A stretch of DNA of 64,000 nucleotides, from positions 1 through 64,000 of the forward strand of contig NZ_CP135084.1 in the NCBI RefSeq assembly GCF_032229285.1. Direction: 5' to 3'. The position numbers were made by a program, and so were the translations under genes. Origin of the DNA: Rheinheimera sp. MMS21-TC3 (GTDB lineage Bacteria > Pseudomonadota > Gammaproteobacteria > Enterobacterales > Alteromonadaceae). This document shows, piece after piece, positions 10,775 to 20,696 of the stretch (position 1 is its first letter; each line of letters starts with the position of its first letter). The notes under the pieces are model-generated. The model worked only from the letters and a program-made list of their open reading frames with translations, did no database searches and was not told where the DNA came from.

Positions 10775-12387
10775 ATGACTCGATTAAAAATTAGTTGTGC
10801 TTTGCTTAGCTTGCTACTTGTAGCTTGCTCAGAGCCGGCATCTGTGACTAAAAATGACATTCCTACTGTAGAAGTTAATTTAGACAATGTACACCAAGAT
10901 ATCAAAGTATTAGCCTCAGACGAATTTGCTGGCCGTGGACCTTTAACAGCTGGCGAAACCTTAACCATCAACTACTTAGCTAAACAGTATCAAGATATAG
11001 GCTTAATAGGTGCTGTTGCTGGTGAGTATTTACAGCCGGTTGAGATCGCTCAATTAACACCAGACCCAAATATGCATTTAACTATTGGTGAATTAAACTT
11101 TACCGCAGGTAGCGACTTTACAGCTCGTACCCAACAAATTCAGCCATTAATAGAGTTAAAAAACTCAGATGTAATTTTTGTTGGATACGGTATTAAGGCG
11201 CCAGAGTATCAGTGGAATGACTTTAAAGATGTTGATGTTAAAGGTAAGACAATCATTGTTTTAGTAAACGATCCTGGCTTTGCTACCCAAGACGATGATT
11301 TATTTACCGGTAATGCAATGACTTATTATGGTCGCTGGACTTATAAATACGAAGAAGCCGCACGTCAAGGTGCCGCTGCGGTATTTATTGTCCATGAAAC
11401 CGCCCCTGCTGCTTACCCATGGAGCGTTGTAGAAAGCTCTAACACCGGCAGTAAATATACCTTAATGGATAACAATAAAATGCTTCACAAATTCCTATTA
11501 TGGGCTGGATAGATGTTGCAGCCGCTGAAGCTGTTTTTCAACAAGCAAATCTTGATTATCATCAGTTAAAGCAACAAGCTCTTAGCCCTGAGTTCAAAGC
11601 AGTTGCCCTTAATAGCCAAGCAAATTTAACCCTAAAAAATCAGCTAGTCATGGCTAAATCACATAATGTGGTGGCGCAACTTACTGGCAGCGAATCACCA
11701 AATGAATACATTGTTATCGGTGCTCATTGGGATCATTTTGGTGCTATTGAAACAGAAACTGGAACAAAAATATTTAATGGTGCTGTCGATAACGCTTCAG
11801 GCACAGCCGCTACCTTAGAAATAGCGCGTATAATGGCAAAAATGCATCAAAACAAACCTTTTAAGCGTTCAATAGTATTTGTTAACTTTACCGCTGAAGA
11901 GACCGGTTTAATTGGCTCAGAACAATTTGCCCGTGGCAATATTATTCCAACCAAACAAATGGTCGCTTTATTAAATATTGACGGTATGAATGTTTTAGAG
12001 GGTACTGATTATATTTTACAGTATGGTAAAGGCTTATCAGAAATGGAAGATTATTTAGTACAAGCTGCCAAGGCCCAAGGCCGCAGTGTGAAAATGGATC
12101 CTAGACCGCAAAACGGTCTATTTTTCCGTTCTGATCACTTTTCTTTAGCAAAACAAGGCGTACCAAGTTTATTATTTATGAGCTTAGGCGATACCGACCC
12201 TGACTACATAGCTCACAGGTACCATAAAGAAAGCGATATTTATTTTCCAGAATGGTCATTAGGTGGTGTTAAACAAGATATTGAATTAATAGTCGATATT
12301 GCTACGCAATTAGCTAACAATGGCGATTGGCCAAAGTGGAAAGCTGAATCAGACTTTAAAACTCGCAGGTTACAAGACCGACCTTAG
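10775..12387 (+). CDS. M28-family metallopeptidase lipoprotein with PA domain, one frameshift
   Basis: Exported zinc aminopeptidase-like protein. Signal peptide with lipobox LLLVAC (Cys at residue 18), a protease-associated (PA) insert (VIFVGYGIKAPEYQW to about 260), then the M28 catalytic domain with metal ligands in GAHWDHFG, GAVDNASG, AEETG, NIDGM and the late His in SDHFS. The frame changes near 11500; one missing C in AAATTCCTATT restores KFPIMGWIDVAAAEAVF. Full length about 537 residues. Flanked on the left by a divergent MgtC gene and followed by a terminator. Cell-envelope location is inferred. Confidence 0.9.
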
Positions 12388-12415
12388 TGCTTTACTAAAA
12401 TAAAGTTTTCAACTA

Positions 12416-12440
12416 AAAACCGCCCAATTTGGGCGGTTTT
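12416..12440. terminator. Bidirectional rho-independent terminator
   Basis: AAAACCGCCC (12416-12425), loop AATTT, GGGCGGTTTT (12431-12440). It lies between the convergent M28 peptidase and MscS-type channel genes and can serve both. Confidence 0.93.
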
Positions 12441-12448
12441 ATTGTTTA

Positions 12449-13768
12449 TTAACCTTGTTCAACCTGCTGTGGCTTGGCTTCAACACTTAGCACCGAGCTT
12501 GATGATGACGGTCCTCTTAATGCCCTAATATCGTGCCCTGTTGGTGACTCATGCGCTCTTAAACCAAACTCACGTAATACGGCAAACACATGGTCAAAAA
12601 TGTCTGCTTGAATATTCTCATATTCAGCCCACTTAGTGGTATTAGTAAAGGCATAAATCTCAATTGGCAAGCCATCGGTCGTTGGGCCTAACTGTCGCAC
12701 TAATAAGGTCATTTCTTGATGAATAGACGGATGCGACTTTAAAAAAGATAGTAAGTAGTTTCTAAAGGTACCTATATTGGTTAGCCTGCGACCATTTATA
12801 GTCAGCGACATATCAACTTGCTTTTTACTATTGGACTGTTCTATGTCTTTAGTCTTTTGCTCTAAATAACTGCCTAGCAACTCTGCTTTACTTAGCCGTT
12901 GAATCATAGCTTCATCTAAAAAACAAATGCTACTAGTATCAATTAAAACACTACGTTTAATTCGTCGACCTCCCGACTCAGACATGCCGCGCCAGTTCTT
13001 AAAAGAGTCTGAGATCAAGGCATAAGTAGGCACTGTCGTGATGGTTTTATCCCAGTTGCGTACTTTAACAGTGGTTAAACCTATATCAATCACATCGCCA
13101 TCTGCACCATATTTAGGCATTTCTAGCCAGTCACCCACAGACAACATTGAGTTAGCTGATAATTGAATACCCGCAACTAAACCTAGGATAGGATCTTTAA
13201 ACACCAACATTAATACTGCTGATAAAGCACCCAAACCACTTAATAACAAGAGTGGCGATTTACCCATAAATAATGAAACAGCTAATACCACAACAAAAAT
13301 ACTTCCTATTAGCTTAGCTGTTTGCAGCACACCACGAAGCGGGAAACGCATCTCTGTAATTTTGCTATAGGCTAACCTTTCTAAAAAATCTAAAAAGGAA
13401 AAGAACACTAATAAACTAAATAATAAAATCCACTGATCAGTCGCAACTTTAATAAACCATAACAATGAATCGGTACTTTCAAACCATAAACCGGCTTGCA
13501 CTTGCAATACTATGGCTTGAACAATAAAAGCGACACGTTGAAATAGCTTATGCGTAAGTAGCAATTGCTGCCAATTCCCTTTAGCTTTAGTGGCTAACTT
13601 AGTTACTAAACCAAAAACTGGGCCATGCAAAAAATAATGCACAAAAACAGTAAACAATACTAACCAAGCTAAAACTAAGCCATCAAAAGCCAACTCTGCC
13701 TGATTAGGCATATATCTTTCTAACCAAGTAATTAAAAACTCTTGAAACTTTCCTCGTAAACCATCCAC
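12449..13768 (-). CDS. ybdG: YbdG-like mechanosensitive channel (MscS superfamily)
   Basis: 439-residue inner-membrane protein. It has about five N-terminal helices, then the MscS pore region (LLLLSGLGALSAVLMLVFKDPILGLVAGIQLSAN, positions roughly 170-210), followed by the beta domain (SVGDWLEMPKYGADGDVIDIGLTTVKVRNWDKT). FKNWRGMSESGGRRIKRS is typical of YbdG/MscM-type proteins rather than of small MscS. It probably gates under membrane tension to release solutes on osmotic downshock. Monocistronic, sharing a terminator with the convergent M28 gene. Confidence 0.9.
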   Translation of the reverse strand: MDGLRGKFQEFLITWLERYMPNQAELAFDGLVLAWLVLFTVFVHYFLHGPVFGLVTKLATKAKGNWQQLLLTHKLFQRVAFIVQAIVLQVQAGLWFESTDSLLWFIKVATDQWILLFSLLVFFSFLDFLERLAYSKITEMRFPLRGVLQTAKLIGSIFVVVLAVSLFMGKSPLLLLSGLGALSAVLMLVFKDPILGLVAGIQLSANSMLSVGDWLEMPKYGADGDVIDIGLTTVKVRNWDKTITTVPTYALISDSFKNWRGMSESGGRRIKRSVLIDTSSICFLDEAMIQRLSKAELLGSYLEQKTKDIEQSNSKKQVDMSLTINGRRLTNIGTFRNYLLSFLKSHPSIHQEMTLLVRQLGPTTDGLPIEIYAFTNTTKWAEYENIQADIFDHVFAVLREFGLRAHESPTGHDIRALRGPSSSSSVLSVEAKPQQVEQG

Positions 13769-13859
13769 TTTGCCGATTCTCCTTTGTGCAGACTAAACAT
13801 AGGTGTTGCTTATATTAAGCTAAATCAATCGCAATTACTGTTTAAGTACAGTCACTAAC

Positions 13860-15029
13860 CTAGTTAACCTTATTTTTATTGCTGCTTTGTTCAAAGCAGC
13901 CAAATAATATAGACAATAACACCATCACTAAAGCGGCAACAACAAGACCGCTAAAGGGAAGTATATAATTATCACTTCTATCGCGTAATACTCCGACTAT
14001 AGCGGGCGCCAGTGAACCAAGACAAAAGCCAAAGGTTAGCATCATAGAAGTTAAACTAGCCGCTTGTATGGGAGTATCTGTTTGTTGAACAGGTAAGGTA
14101 AGTGAAATAGCAAACATACCGGTTAAAGCCATACCTGAAAAAACACAAACCAACCAAGGTAATTGCATAGGCCACAGCGTAATACTCATTAACGATAAAG
14201 CTACTACCGAATTCATCACAATTAATAATTGATAGATCTTAGGCAGCCAACGCAATAAAGCCGGAGCAATAAAGGCGCCTACTAATCCAGCAAACATAAA
14301 AAGGCTAGCATAATGACTGGCCTGCACTAATGTTGCTCCTGCTTCCTCATAACGCGCCACTAACCAAGTTGTCAGCGAATAAAATAAGCCACTTTGTAAA
14401 GCAAACAACAAGGTAAATATCCACGCTTTTATTGAGTTTAGCGGTAATTTAGGTGCAGTTGTCCGGATATGATTAACTTGTTTAGGTAATAAAGGCTGCC
14501 AAACACACCAGGCCAAAAGTACGGGCAAACTCCACGTTGCCATGGCCCAACGCCAATCTTGTAAATAAGCTAGTAAAGGTACCGTAAACACTAAACCAAA
14601 GGCAGCACCTAAGGTAATGCTAAGGGTATAAATTGGCATTATTGTGCCTAAGCGCTGATTAAAGCGTAATTTAATAAAGCCAGCCATTAAGGTGCCACAA
14701 ATGGCAATACCAACACCAATACCAATAGCCGTTAACAACAAAACCAGAGGATTATTGGCCCAAAAACGTAGCGCTAACGACAAGGTTAATATAGCTAGTG
14801 CCGCACTAATACAGCGCTCTAAGCCAAAACGTGCCGCAAGCCAAGGCGAGACAACGGCCATTATCCCCATCATTAAAACCGGTAAAGTCGTAATTAGCCC
14901 CACCGCAGCACGGGATAGCCCAGTATCGGCAACAATGAGCTCAATAAGAGGTGCTATAGAAGTTAAAGCCGGCCTTAAGTTAAGACTAACCAGTACTAAC
15001 GCTATCAGCGGTAGTAATCGAATATGCAT
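13860..15029 (-). CDS. CynX/NimT-family MFS transporter
   Basis: 389 residues, about 12 transmembrane helices. The N-terminus LNLRPALTSIAPLI and the loop VSPWLAARFGLERCI match the CynX/NimT group of the major facilitator superfamily, which includes cyanate and 2-nitroimidazole transporters. No cynS or other cyanate gene is nearby, so the substrate cannot be named. Stands alone, with no close partner gene. Confidence 0.85.
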   Translation of the reverse strand: MHIRLLPLIALVLVSLNLRPALTSIAPLIELIVADTGLSRAAVGLITTLPVLMMGIMAVVSPWLAARFGLERCISAALAILTLSLALRFWANNPLVLLLTAIGIGVGIAICGTLMAGFIKLRFNQRLGTIMPIYTLSITLGAAFGLVFTVPLLAYLQDWRWAMATWSLPVLLAWCVWQPLLPKQVNHIRTTAPKLPLNSIKAWIFTLLFALQSGLFYSLTTWLVARYEEAGATLVQASHYASLFMFAGLVGAFIAPALLRWLPKIYQLLIVMNSVVALSLMSITLWPMQLPWLVCVFSGMALTGMFAISLTLPVQQTDTPIQAASLTSMMLTFGFCLGSLAPAIVGVLRDRSDNYILPFSGLVVAALVMVLLSILFGCFEQSSNKNKVN

Positions 15030-15138
15030 AAAATAACCAAAAGGTTTTCACAGTTATCTAATCAAAAATGGCTGTCAAACAACAGCCATAATACAGTTGA
15101 CGCAACGAGCCTAGCTTATATGTAAACTCAGTTCCCAA

Positions 15139-15501
15139 TTATAGCTCAGCACAAGTCTCGATAATTTCACCGGTAGAATCATCGGCATTATGCTTAAACA
15201 GCATAGCTTCAGCCCCAGTTCCAGAGCCTTTACTCCACCATTCAAAGCCGCCTCCCGCATAGCGAGAGCCACTTGCCGAGACTGCAAGCTGCATATTGTA
15301 GTTATTGCCTTTATATTGGATTAAGGCTAAGTCAGTTGTGGTATAAGTTGCAATTATAGAAGCACCACTTTCACACAGGTAATTATAGGTTGCCGATGGA
15401 GTAGCCTCTGTTATCTGCTTATTACTATCCTCTTGTACTGGGTCTGAGCAACCGCTAACAACTATAGTAAATACCAATAATAAACTTGCAATAATTCTCA
15501 T
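15139..15501 (-). CDS. MliC-like lysozyme inhibitor lipoprotein
   Basis: 120 residues with a lipoprotein signal (LVFTIVVSGC) and one MliC/PliC-type domain: YNYLCESGASIIATY, MQLAVSASGSRYAGGGFEWWSKGSG. The SASGxRY and WWxKG motifs are those by which MliC proteins block C-type lysozyme. Cysteines flank the domain (YLC and ETC), as in the family. Likely anchored in the outer membrane, protecting peptidoglycan from lysozyme. Confidence 0.85.
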   Translation of the reverse strand: MRIIASLLLVFTIVVSGCSDPVQEDSNKQITEATPSATYNYLCESGASIIATYTTTDLALIQYKGNNYNMQLAVSASGSRYAGGGFEWWSKGSGTGAEAMLFKHNADDSTGEIIETCAEL

Positions 15502-15666
15502 TTTTTCTCAATTTTGTTACTTTAGTATCTTAGCTTGACAGTCAAATGCTCTGGATAAAGGAAGGCACACTAAAGCTGATCGGCTATAATAGCTAAAATC
15601 ACCGCAATAAAACGCCAATTTAAAGGTTCTAAGGCAGTGATTTCTAAATTTAGTTTAATAAAAAGC

Positions 15667-17133
15667 TTACTGCTCTATTTCAGATAATGATATACCTAAA
15701 GCTTTAGCAATACCGGCGCCATAAGCTGGATCGGCTTTTAAACAGTTTCCTATATGGCGTTTTCTTACCATATCATCAACATTGGCCAATTCAGCTGCTG
15801 TGTTAGAAAATAACACCTGTTGTTGCTCTTTGGTCATTAAACGGAATAAATTCCCTGGCTGGGTATAATAATCAGTATCGTCATCTCTAAAATCCCAATT
15901 ATAAGCAGCTCCCGACAACTCTAATGGCGGTTCTTTCGCTGTAGGGCATTCTTGCCATAACCCCATGCTATTGGGCTCATAGCCTTTTGCACTGCCATAA
16001 TTACCATCCACTCTCATGGCACCATCGCGATGATAGCTAGACACTGGGCAACGCGGCTTATTTACCGGAATTTGGCTATGATTTACCCCTAAACGATAAC
16101 GTTGGGTATCACCATACGAAAATAAACGGCCTTGGAGCATTTTATCTGGCGAGAAACCAATGCCGGGTACTATGTTGGCAGGATTAAAAGCCGCTTGTTC
16201 AACTTCAGCAAAATAGTTTTCAGGATTCTTATTTAGCTCAAAGGTACCAACATCAATTAATGGATAATCGCCGTGTGGCCAAACCTTTGTTAAATCAAAA
16301 GGATGAAAACGATAATGTGCAGCTTCTTGCTCTGGCATTATCTGTACTTTTAAATCCCAACGGGGGAAATCGCCCCGCTCAATAGCTTCATACAAATCAC
16401 GTTGATGGCTTTCTCTATCCTTGCCAATAATAGCTTCGGCCTCACTATTGGATAAATTCTTAATACCTTGCTGACATTTAAAATGAAATTTCACCCAAAA
16501 CCGTTCATTATCGGCGTTAATAAAACTAAAGGTATGACTACCAAAACCATGCATATGACGATAAGAACTAGGTAAGCCGCGATCACTCATTACAATAGTC
16601 ACTTGGTGCAGTGCTTCTGGCAGTAAGGTCCAAAAGTCCCAATTACTTTGCGCATTGTGCATATTGGTACGAGGGTCACGTTTCACCACGTGGTTAAGAT
16701 CGGGAAACTTTAACGGATCACGCATAAAGAACACTGGAGTATTATTACCCACCATGTCCCAATTGCCTTCTTCGGTATAAAACTTTAAAGCAAATCCCCT
16801 AATATCTCGCTCAGCATCAGCTGCCCCACGCTCACCAGCTACGGTAGAAAAGCGGGCAAACATTTCTGTTTTTTTGCCTATCTCAGAAAACAGTTTGGCT
16901 TTAGTATATTGCGTAATATCATGAGTAACGGTAAAAGTACCAAAAGCACCCGAGCCTTTAGCGTGCATACGGCGCTCTGGAATTACTTCTCGATCAAAGT
17001 GCGCTAGTTTTTCTAAAAACCAAAAGTCTTGCATTAACAAAGGGCCGCGTGGCCCAGCTGTCATAGAGTTTTGATTGTCAGCAACAGGACAGCCATTAGT
17101 AGTAGTTAGTTTTTTTGTTTTATCGTCCATCAA
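15667..17133 (-). CDS. katA: Monofunctional heme catalase (small-subunit type)
   Basis: 488-residue catalase that disproportionates hydrogen peroxide. Clear marks: the catalytic His in [20 protein letters not shown], the distal-side Asn in [18 protein letters not shown], and the proximal heme Tyr in [13 protein letters not shown]. Length and the absence of a C-terminal flavodoxin-like domain place it with small-subunit catalases. Starting at the second Met is possible. A 23-bp palindrome about 80-120 nt upstream may be its operator. Peroxide regulation is an inference. Confidence 0.95.
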   Translation of the reverse strand: MMDDKTKKLTTTNGCPVADNQNSMTAGPRGPLLMQDFWFLEKLAHFDREVIPERRMHAKGSGAFGTFTVTHDITQYTKAKLFSEIGKKTEMFARFSTVAGERGAADAERDIRGFALKFYTEEGNWDMVGNNTPVFFMRDPLKFPDLNHVVKRDPRTNMHNAQSNWDFWTLLPEALHQVTIVMSDRGLPSSYRHMHGFGSHTFSFINADNERFWVKFHFKCQQGIKNLSNSEAEAIIGKDRESHQRDLYEAIERGDFPRWDLKVQIMPEQEAAHYRFHPFDLTKVWPHGDYPLIDVGTFELNKNPENYFAEVEQAAFNPANIVPGIGFSPDKMLQGRLFSYGDTQRYRLGVNHSQIPVNKPRCPVSSYHRDGAMRVDGNYGSAKGYEPNSMGLWQECPTAKEPPLELSGAAYNWDFRDDDTDYYTQPGNLFRLMTKEQQQVLFSNTAAELANVDDMVRKRHIGNCLKADPAYGAGIAKALGISLSEIEQ

Positions 17134-17214
17134 ACTTCCCTCTTAATTGCCTTTGCGCCAATAGTTATTTGCTGCAGCTACGGTTTGAAAATTAGTCGCA
17201 ATAACCTGTGACGC

Positions 17215-17259
17215 AGCAGTAAGTATAGCTTACTGCTTAGTTAGTATAGCTTACTGCTT
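17215..17259. promoter_or_regulatory. Palindrome with a 17-bp direct repeat upstream of katA
   Basis: AGCAGTAAG (17215-17223), TATAG, CTTACTGCT (17229-17237) is a perfect 9-bp-arm palindrome. The sequence AGTATAGCTTACTGCTT (17222-17238) repeats exactly at 17243-17259, a 21-bp period (two helix turns). The minus-strand copy has no following T-run, so a protein-binding site is more likely than a terminator of the upstream ddh gene. Confidence 0.55.
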
Positions 17260-17287
17260 CAGAATAGGAACTAAAGTTTACGTTTCG

Positions 17288-18274
17288 TTACAGCATTTCT
17301 TGGCGTAATTGCTCTGGACTTTTTGCTGACAATAACCCCGGTGCAACATCAAATACAGTTTTAGCCCCAACTTCACCGGCCTTAACTAATCGATGTACAG
17401 CACGGGCATAGGCCACTAATACACTAGAGGTAAATTCAGGATTGCTTTCTAAGGCTAATGAATACTCTATGTTTTGCTTACTGCTTTCTCCAGTAACACC
17501 GCTACGGATGACAAAGCCACCATGAGGCATTTTAGTATGATCTTTGTCAAAGCTGGCTTCATCAATAAAATGAACTTTAGTATCATAATCAGCAAAATAA
17601 TCGGCCATTGTAACTATGCTATGCCGAATCGCCTCAGCATCTGCAGTAGGTTGCAACACAACATAACACTCACGGGTATGCTTGTCTCTAGTGCTTAATG
17701 TTGGCTGCTCACCGCTACGTACTCTGGCTATCGCATTTTCGCTAGGTAGGGTATATTGCGCTGCTTTTTTTACACCTGGCACACGGCGTATAGCATCAGA
17801 ATGGCCTTGGCTTAAGCCTTTACCCCAAAACGTATAGGTTTCACCTACTGGTAACGTAGCTTCAGCATATAACCTATTTAATGAAAACAAGCCTGGATCC
17901 CAGCCTACAGATAACAAAGCAATATGCTTAGATTTTTTTGCTGCTTGGTCTAAAGCAGCATAATACTCATTAATTTTAGCGTGGGTATCAAAGCTATCTA
18001 CCGTATTAAAAAACTGAGCTAAATATGGCCCTTGCTCAGGTAAGTCGGTTTTAGATCCACCGCACAAAATCATAACATCCACATTTGCTTGATGCTGTTC
18101 AATATCGGTCATAGCATAAACCGGCACTTTGTCATTTAAGAGGCTGATACTAGCAGGATCACGGCGACTAAATACCGCCACTAATTTCATATCGGGGTTT
18201 TGTTGTAACGCAGCTTCAACGCCACGCCCTAAATTACCATAACCAGCAATGGCTACTCTAATTGGCTCCATCAT
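17288..18274 (-). CDS. ddh: meso-Diaminopimelate D-dehydrogenase
   Basis: 328-residue NADP-dependent enzyme giving a one-step route from tetrahydrodipicolinate to meso-diaminopimelate, for lysine and peptidoglycan. The N-terminal Rossmann motif is VAIAGYGNLGRGVE. CGGSKTDLPEQGP, VDSFDTHAKI, SVGWDPGLFSLNR and FWGKGLSQGHSDAIRRVPGV are typical of Ddh. Full length. No other lysine genes are adjacent. I saw no lysine riboswitch in the 160 nt upstream. Confidence 0.95.
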   Translation of the reverse strand: MMEPIRVAIAGYGNLGRGVEAALQQNPDMKLVAVFSRRDPASISLLNDKVPVYAMTDIEQHQANVDVMILCGGSKTDLPEQGPYLAQFFNTVDSFDTHAKINEYYAALDQAAKKSKHIALLSVGWDPGLFSLNRLYAEATLPVGETYTFWGKGLSQGHSDAIRRVPGVKKAAQYTLPSENAIARVRSGEQPTLSTRDKHTRECYVVLQPTADAEAIRHSIVTMADYFADYDTKVHFIDEASFDKDHTKMPHGGFVIRSGVTGESSKQNIEYSLALESNPEFTSSVLVAYARAVHRLVKAGEVGAKTVFDVAPGLLSAKSPEQLRQEML

Positions 18275-18434
18275 TAAAAACGACCTTATACAATTAAAAA
18301 AAAGAAAACAGCCTAAAAACAGCCAACTTAAATATGCGGAATTTTGGCTAAAACTACAAGTAACTATTTTCTTATAGACTCTTTTTTTTTAAGCTGAGCC
18401 TGCACCAATAAACCTTAACTAGTTATATGCATAT

Positions 18435-19007
18435 TTAAACTTCTTTCACAGCACTAAATGGAATTATTTTCACCAAAAAACTTAATAGCCACTTAGTCTT
18501 ATGCCTTAAGCTAAATACCACTATAGATGAACCTATTGCGACCAAGATAGCACCTATAATATCTAGTGGAAAATGTACCCCAACATAAACTCTAGACAAA
18601 CCGCTAATTAAACTAATACCGCTTAGTAAATAGGCTAGCCTGCGGGTGCTTTTATTAAATAACAACATTATGGCTATACAGAAAATAAATGTAGTGTGAT
18701 CAGACGGAAAAGAAGAATCAGGCGCATGCTCAACCAACTGGGTACCTAGGCCTTGCACAAAGGGTCTAGAATGGTAATAAAACAATGAAATGCTATAGCT
18801 TGTAAGCATACCTAACAACACAGCTAAACCAGCCTGATAGCTGGACGTCATCTTTGCTAATTTACCGCTAAACCACAACCAACCGAGAATAACTATAAAA
18901 ACATAAGGCGTAGCTTCTGCTAAGCCAATTAACATTTGATCTATTGATTTATTGTTACCCGCATATTGATTTATAAATAAAAAAGCAGAAATATTGAACT
19001 GTTCCAT
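18435..19007 (-). CDS. PAP2-family phosphatase, BcrC-like undecaprenyl-pyrophosphatase
   Basis: 190-residue membrane protein with about six helices and the three acid-phosphatase signatures in order: YYHSRPF, SFPSDHTTF and SRVYVGVHFPLDIIGA, which carry the catalytic Arg and His residues. Size and order match BcrC/YbjG-type enzymes that recycle the lipid carrier of peptidoglycan synthesis. The N-terminal MEQFNISAFLFIN also fits BcrC. Substrate assignment is by family only. Confidence 0.85.
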   Translation of the reverse strand: MEQFNISAFLFINQYAGNNKSIDQMLIGLAEATPYVFIVILGWLWFSGKLAKMTSSYQAGLAVLLGMLTSYSISLFYYHSRPFVQGLGTQLVEHAPDSSFPSDHTTFIFCIAIMLLFNKSTRRLAYLLSGISLISGLSRVYVGVHFPLDIIGAILVAIGSSIVVFSLRHKTKWLLSFLVKIIPFSAVKEV

Positions 19008-19044
19008 TTTATTAATCTAGGCTCCATGTACTCAGTACTAAAGT

Positions 19045-19242
19045 TTAAGTTTTGGTTTCAGCAGATACCGACGCTAACCGCATGGCTTGTAGCTCTTCAG
19101 CGGTTTTTAAACGACAGACAGCTAATTGCTGTAAGCGCATATCTTTAATGGTCGCTAGCGGGTCAGCAGCTTTTAACTCTGTTTGCGAATTTTCATATGC
19201 AAGACTGTCATCCGTTTGCTTTTCATTAGTAGTATCTAACAT
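19045..19242 (-). CDS. Small hypothetical protein
   Basis: 65 residues starting MLDTTNEKQTDDSLAYE, acidic at the start, ending in MRLASVSAETKT. The start at 19242 is preferred because GGAA lies 6 nt upstream; the frame extends to 19275 without a better site. No signal peptide, no membrane segment and no motif I recognise. An open frame on the opposite strand (19052-19270) lacks such a site. Confidence 0.45.
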   Translation of the reverse strand: MLDTTNEKQTDDSLAYENSQTELKAADPLATIKDMRLQQLAVCRLKTAEELQAMRLASVSAETKT

Positions 19243-19478
19243 AACAAAATTCCATATAAATATAATATAAAACAATACATTACAGCATTTCTCTCTAAAG
19301 CACAGCCGTTGTAAGCTAATCTTTTGCTTAACCCCTATCTATTAGCTGCACTTAACGCCATACTAAATTTGTTGCGCAGCACTTTTATCTTTTGCACGCC
19401 AAATGAATATGTAATGGCTGTTCAAAGTTAGCTCTAATTAACGTCAAGTTTATGAGTTCATCCCAAGAGGACACTATC

Positions 19479-19586
19479 ATGAGTAAAGGCCAAGACAGTA
19501 AGAAAACCACCAAAAAGAAACCGCTCTTAACTGCAAAAGAAAAAAAAGCAGCAAAAGCATCTAAAAAATCTTCCACTAATGTTTAA
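19479..19586 (+). CDS. Very small Lys-rich protein
   Basis: 35-residue protein MSKGQDSKKTTKKKPLLTAK..., about one third Lys, with AAGAGGA 6 nt before the ATG. It resembles short conserved basic proteins (MSKGKDxKK...KEKxAAKKAKK pattern) seen in many Alteromonadales genomes. That likeness is from memory and unverified. A nucleic-acid or ribosome-bound role would fit the charge but is a guess. Confidence 0.65.
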   Translation: MSKGQDSKKTTKKKPLLTAKEKKAAKASKKSSTNV

Positions 19587-19662
19587 AGCAATTAAATACA
19601 AATAAGGCCATCAGACGTAGGGTGGCCTTTATTATCCTAACTGCAATTAATAACATTATGCC

Positions 19663-20385
19663 CTAAAACGGCCAAGGACAGTGAACTTGAACAATCTTAT
19701 GTGTACTGGGATGAACAAAGCTTAATTCAGTAGCATGTAATAACAAACGTTTAGCTAGCTGCTGACTACTAACGCTTTTATACAAATCACAACCAAGAAT
19801 TGGATGGCCTATAAACTGGCTATGAATGCGAAGTTGATGGGTACGGCCACTGAGCGGCATAAATTGCACTAAGCTACGGGCTGGCTGTTGTAACCTTTGC
19901 AATACTTTATAATTACTAATAGCTTGCTTGCCGGTGTTATTGCATATTTTAACTAAAGGAAATTGACTTTTATCTTTAGCTATTGCTGCCGTTATCTGGC
20001 CTTGGTCTTGCTCCAGCCAACCTTCTAAAAGCGCAACATAGCTTTTTTCAATAGTGCCGGCTTGAAACTGTCTACTTAGATGCTGTACCGATAGCCCATT
20101 AAGCGCCACCAGCATAATGCCTGAAGTACCAAAATCTAACCTATGTACTATTTTTGCGCTAGGAAATGCAGGGCTTAACCCCGTTTTCCCCTTCACTAAA
20201 TAGCCATGCACTAAACGATAATGTACCGAGTCCCAATTTAGAGGGTTTTTACCTGACAAACTTAACAAGCCACTAGGCTTATTAATCAGTATGATGTCGG
20301 TATCTTGATACAAAATTTGCACCAAGTCATAACAGGAAGGCACTACAAAGTCATCAACTATACTGTGAACAGGCAGGCTGGACAT
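19663..20385 (-). CDS. RluA-family RNA pseudouridine synthase
   Basis: 240 residues. Motif I is VHRLDFGTSG with the catalytic Asp, followed by KSYVALLEG and the C-terminal signature PLSGRTHQLRIHSQFIGHPILG. There is no N-terminal S4 domain. It converts uridine to pseudouridine in rRNA or tRNA; which position is modified cannot be read from the sequence. Single gene. Confidence 0.9.
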   Translation of the reverse strand: MSSLPVHSIVDDFVVPSCYDLVQILYQDTDIILINKPSGLLSLSGKNPLNWDSVHYRLVHGYLVKGKTGLSPAFPSAKIVHRLDFGTSGIMLVALNGLSVQHLSRQFQAGTIEKSYVALLEGWLEQDQGQITAAIAKDKSQFPLVKICNNTGKQAISNYKVLQRLQQPARSLVQFMPLSGRTHQLRIHSQFIGHPILGCDLYKSVSSQQLAKRLLLHATELSFVHPSTHKIVQVHCPWPF

Positions 20386-20439
20386 TTTCTCTCACATATA
20401 ACAACTAGATAGTAGGCTTTAATCTATAAACTAAAAAAA

Positions 20440-20464
20440 AACCGGATAGCTAAGCTACCCGGTT
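20440..20464 (-). terminator. Rho-independent terminator of the cold-shock gene
   Basis: ACCGGATAGC (20441-20450), loop, GCTACCCGGT (20454-20463), with one G-U pair and a run of nine A's on the left that becomes a U-run in the minus-strand transcript. It lies 26 nt past the csp stop. Confidence 0.92.
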
Positions 20465-20489
20465 ATAATTTGGTATTGCGCATTGCTAC

Positions 20490-20696
20490 TTAAACAGCAA
20501 CTACTTTATTTGCGCAAGGGCCTTTTTGGCCTTCACCTACTTCAAATTCAACTGCTTGACCGTCATTTAAAGTTGCGTAACCGCCACCAGCTTGAATTTC
20601 TGAGTGGTGAACAAATAAATCTTTGCTACCATCTTCAGGTGTAATAAATCCAAAACCTTTTTCAGCGTTAAACCACTTAACTGTACCTTTAGCCAT
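20490..20696 (-). CDS. CspA-family cold-shock protein
   Basis: 68-residue single cold-shock domain: [18 protein letters not shown] with RNP1 (KGFGFI) and RNP2 (LFVHHSEI). It binds single-stranded nucleic acid and melts RNA structure. The stretch of about 250 nt upstream with no gene (20697-20952) is long enough for the structured 5' leader usual for cold-induced csp genes. I did not identify a cold box with certainty. Confidence 0.95.
   Translation of the reverse strand: MAKGTVKWFNAEKGFGFITPEDGSKDLFVHHSEIQAGGGYATLNDGQAVEFEVGEGQKGPCANKVVAV

Noticed and set aside
10702..10971. Open frame on the minus strand opposite the start of the M28 gene
   Set aside because: Shadow of the strongly supported plus-strand peptidase; no ribosome-binding site and a random composition.
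18275..18434. Possible lysine riboswitch upstream of ddh
   Set aside because: The leader is too short and AT-rich, with none of the conserved lysine-riboswitch stems visible.
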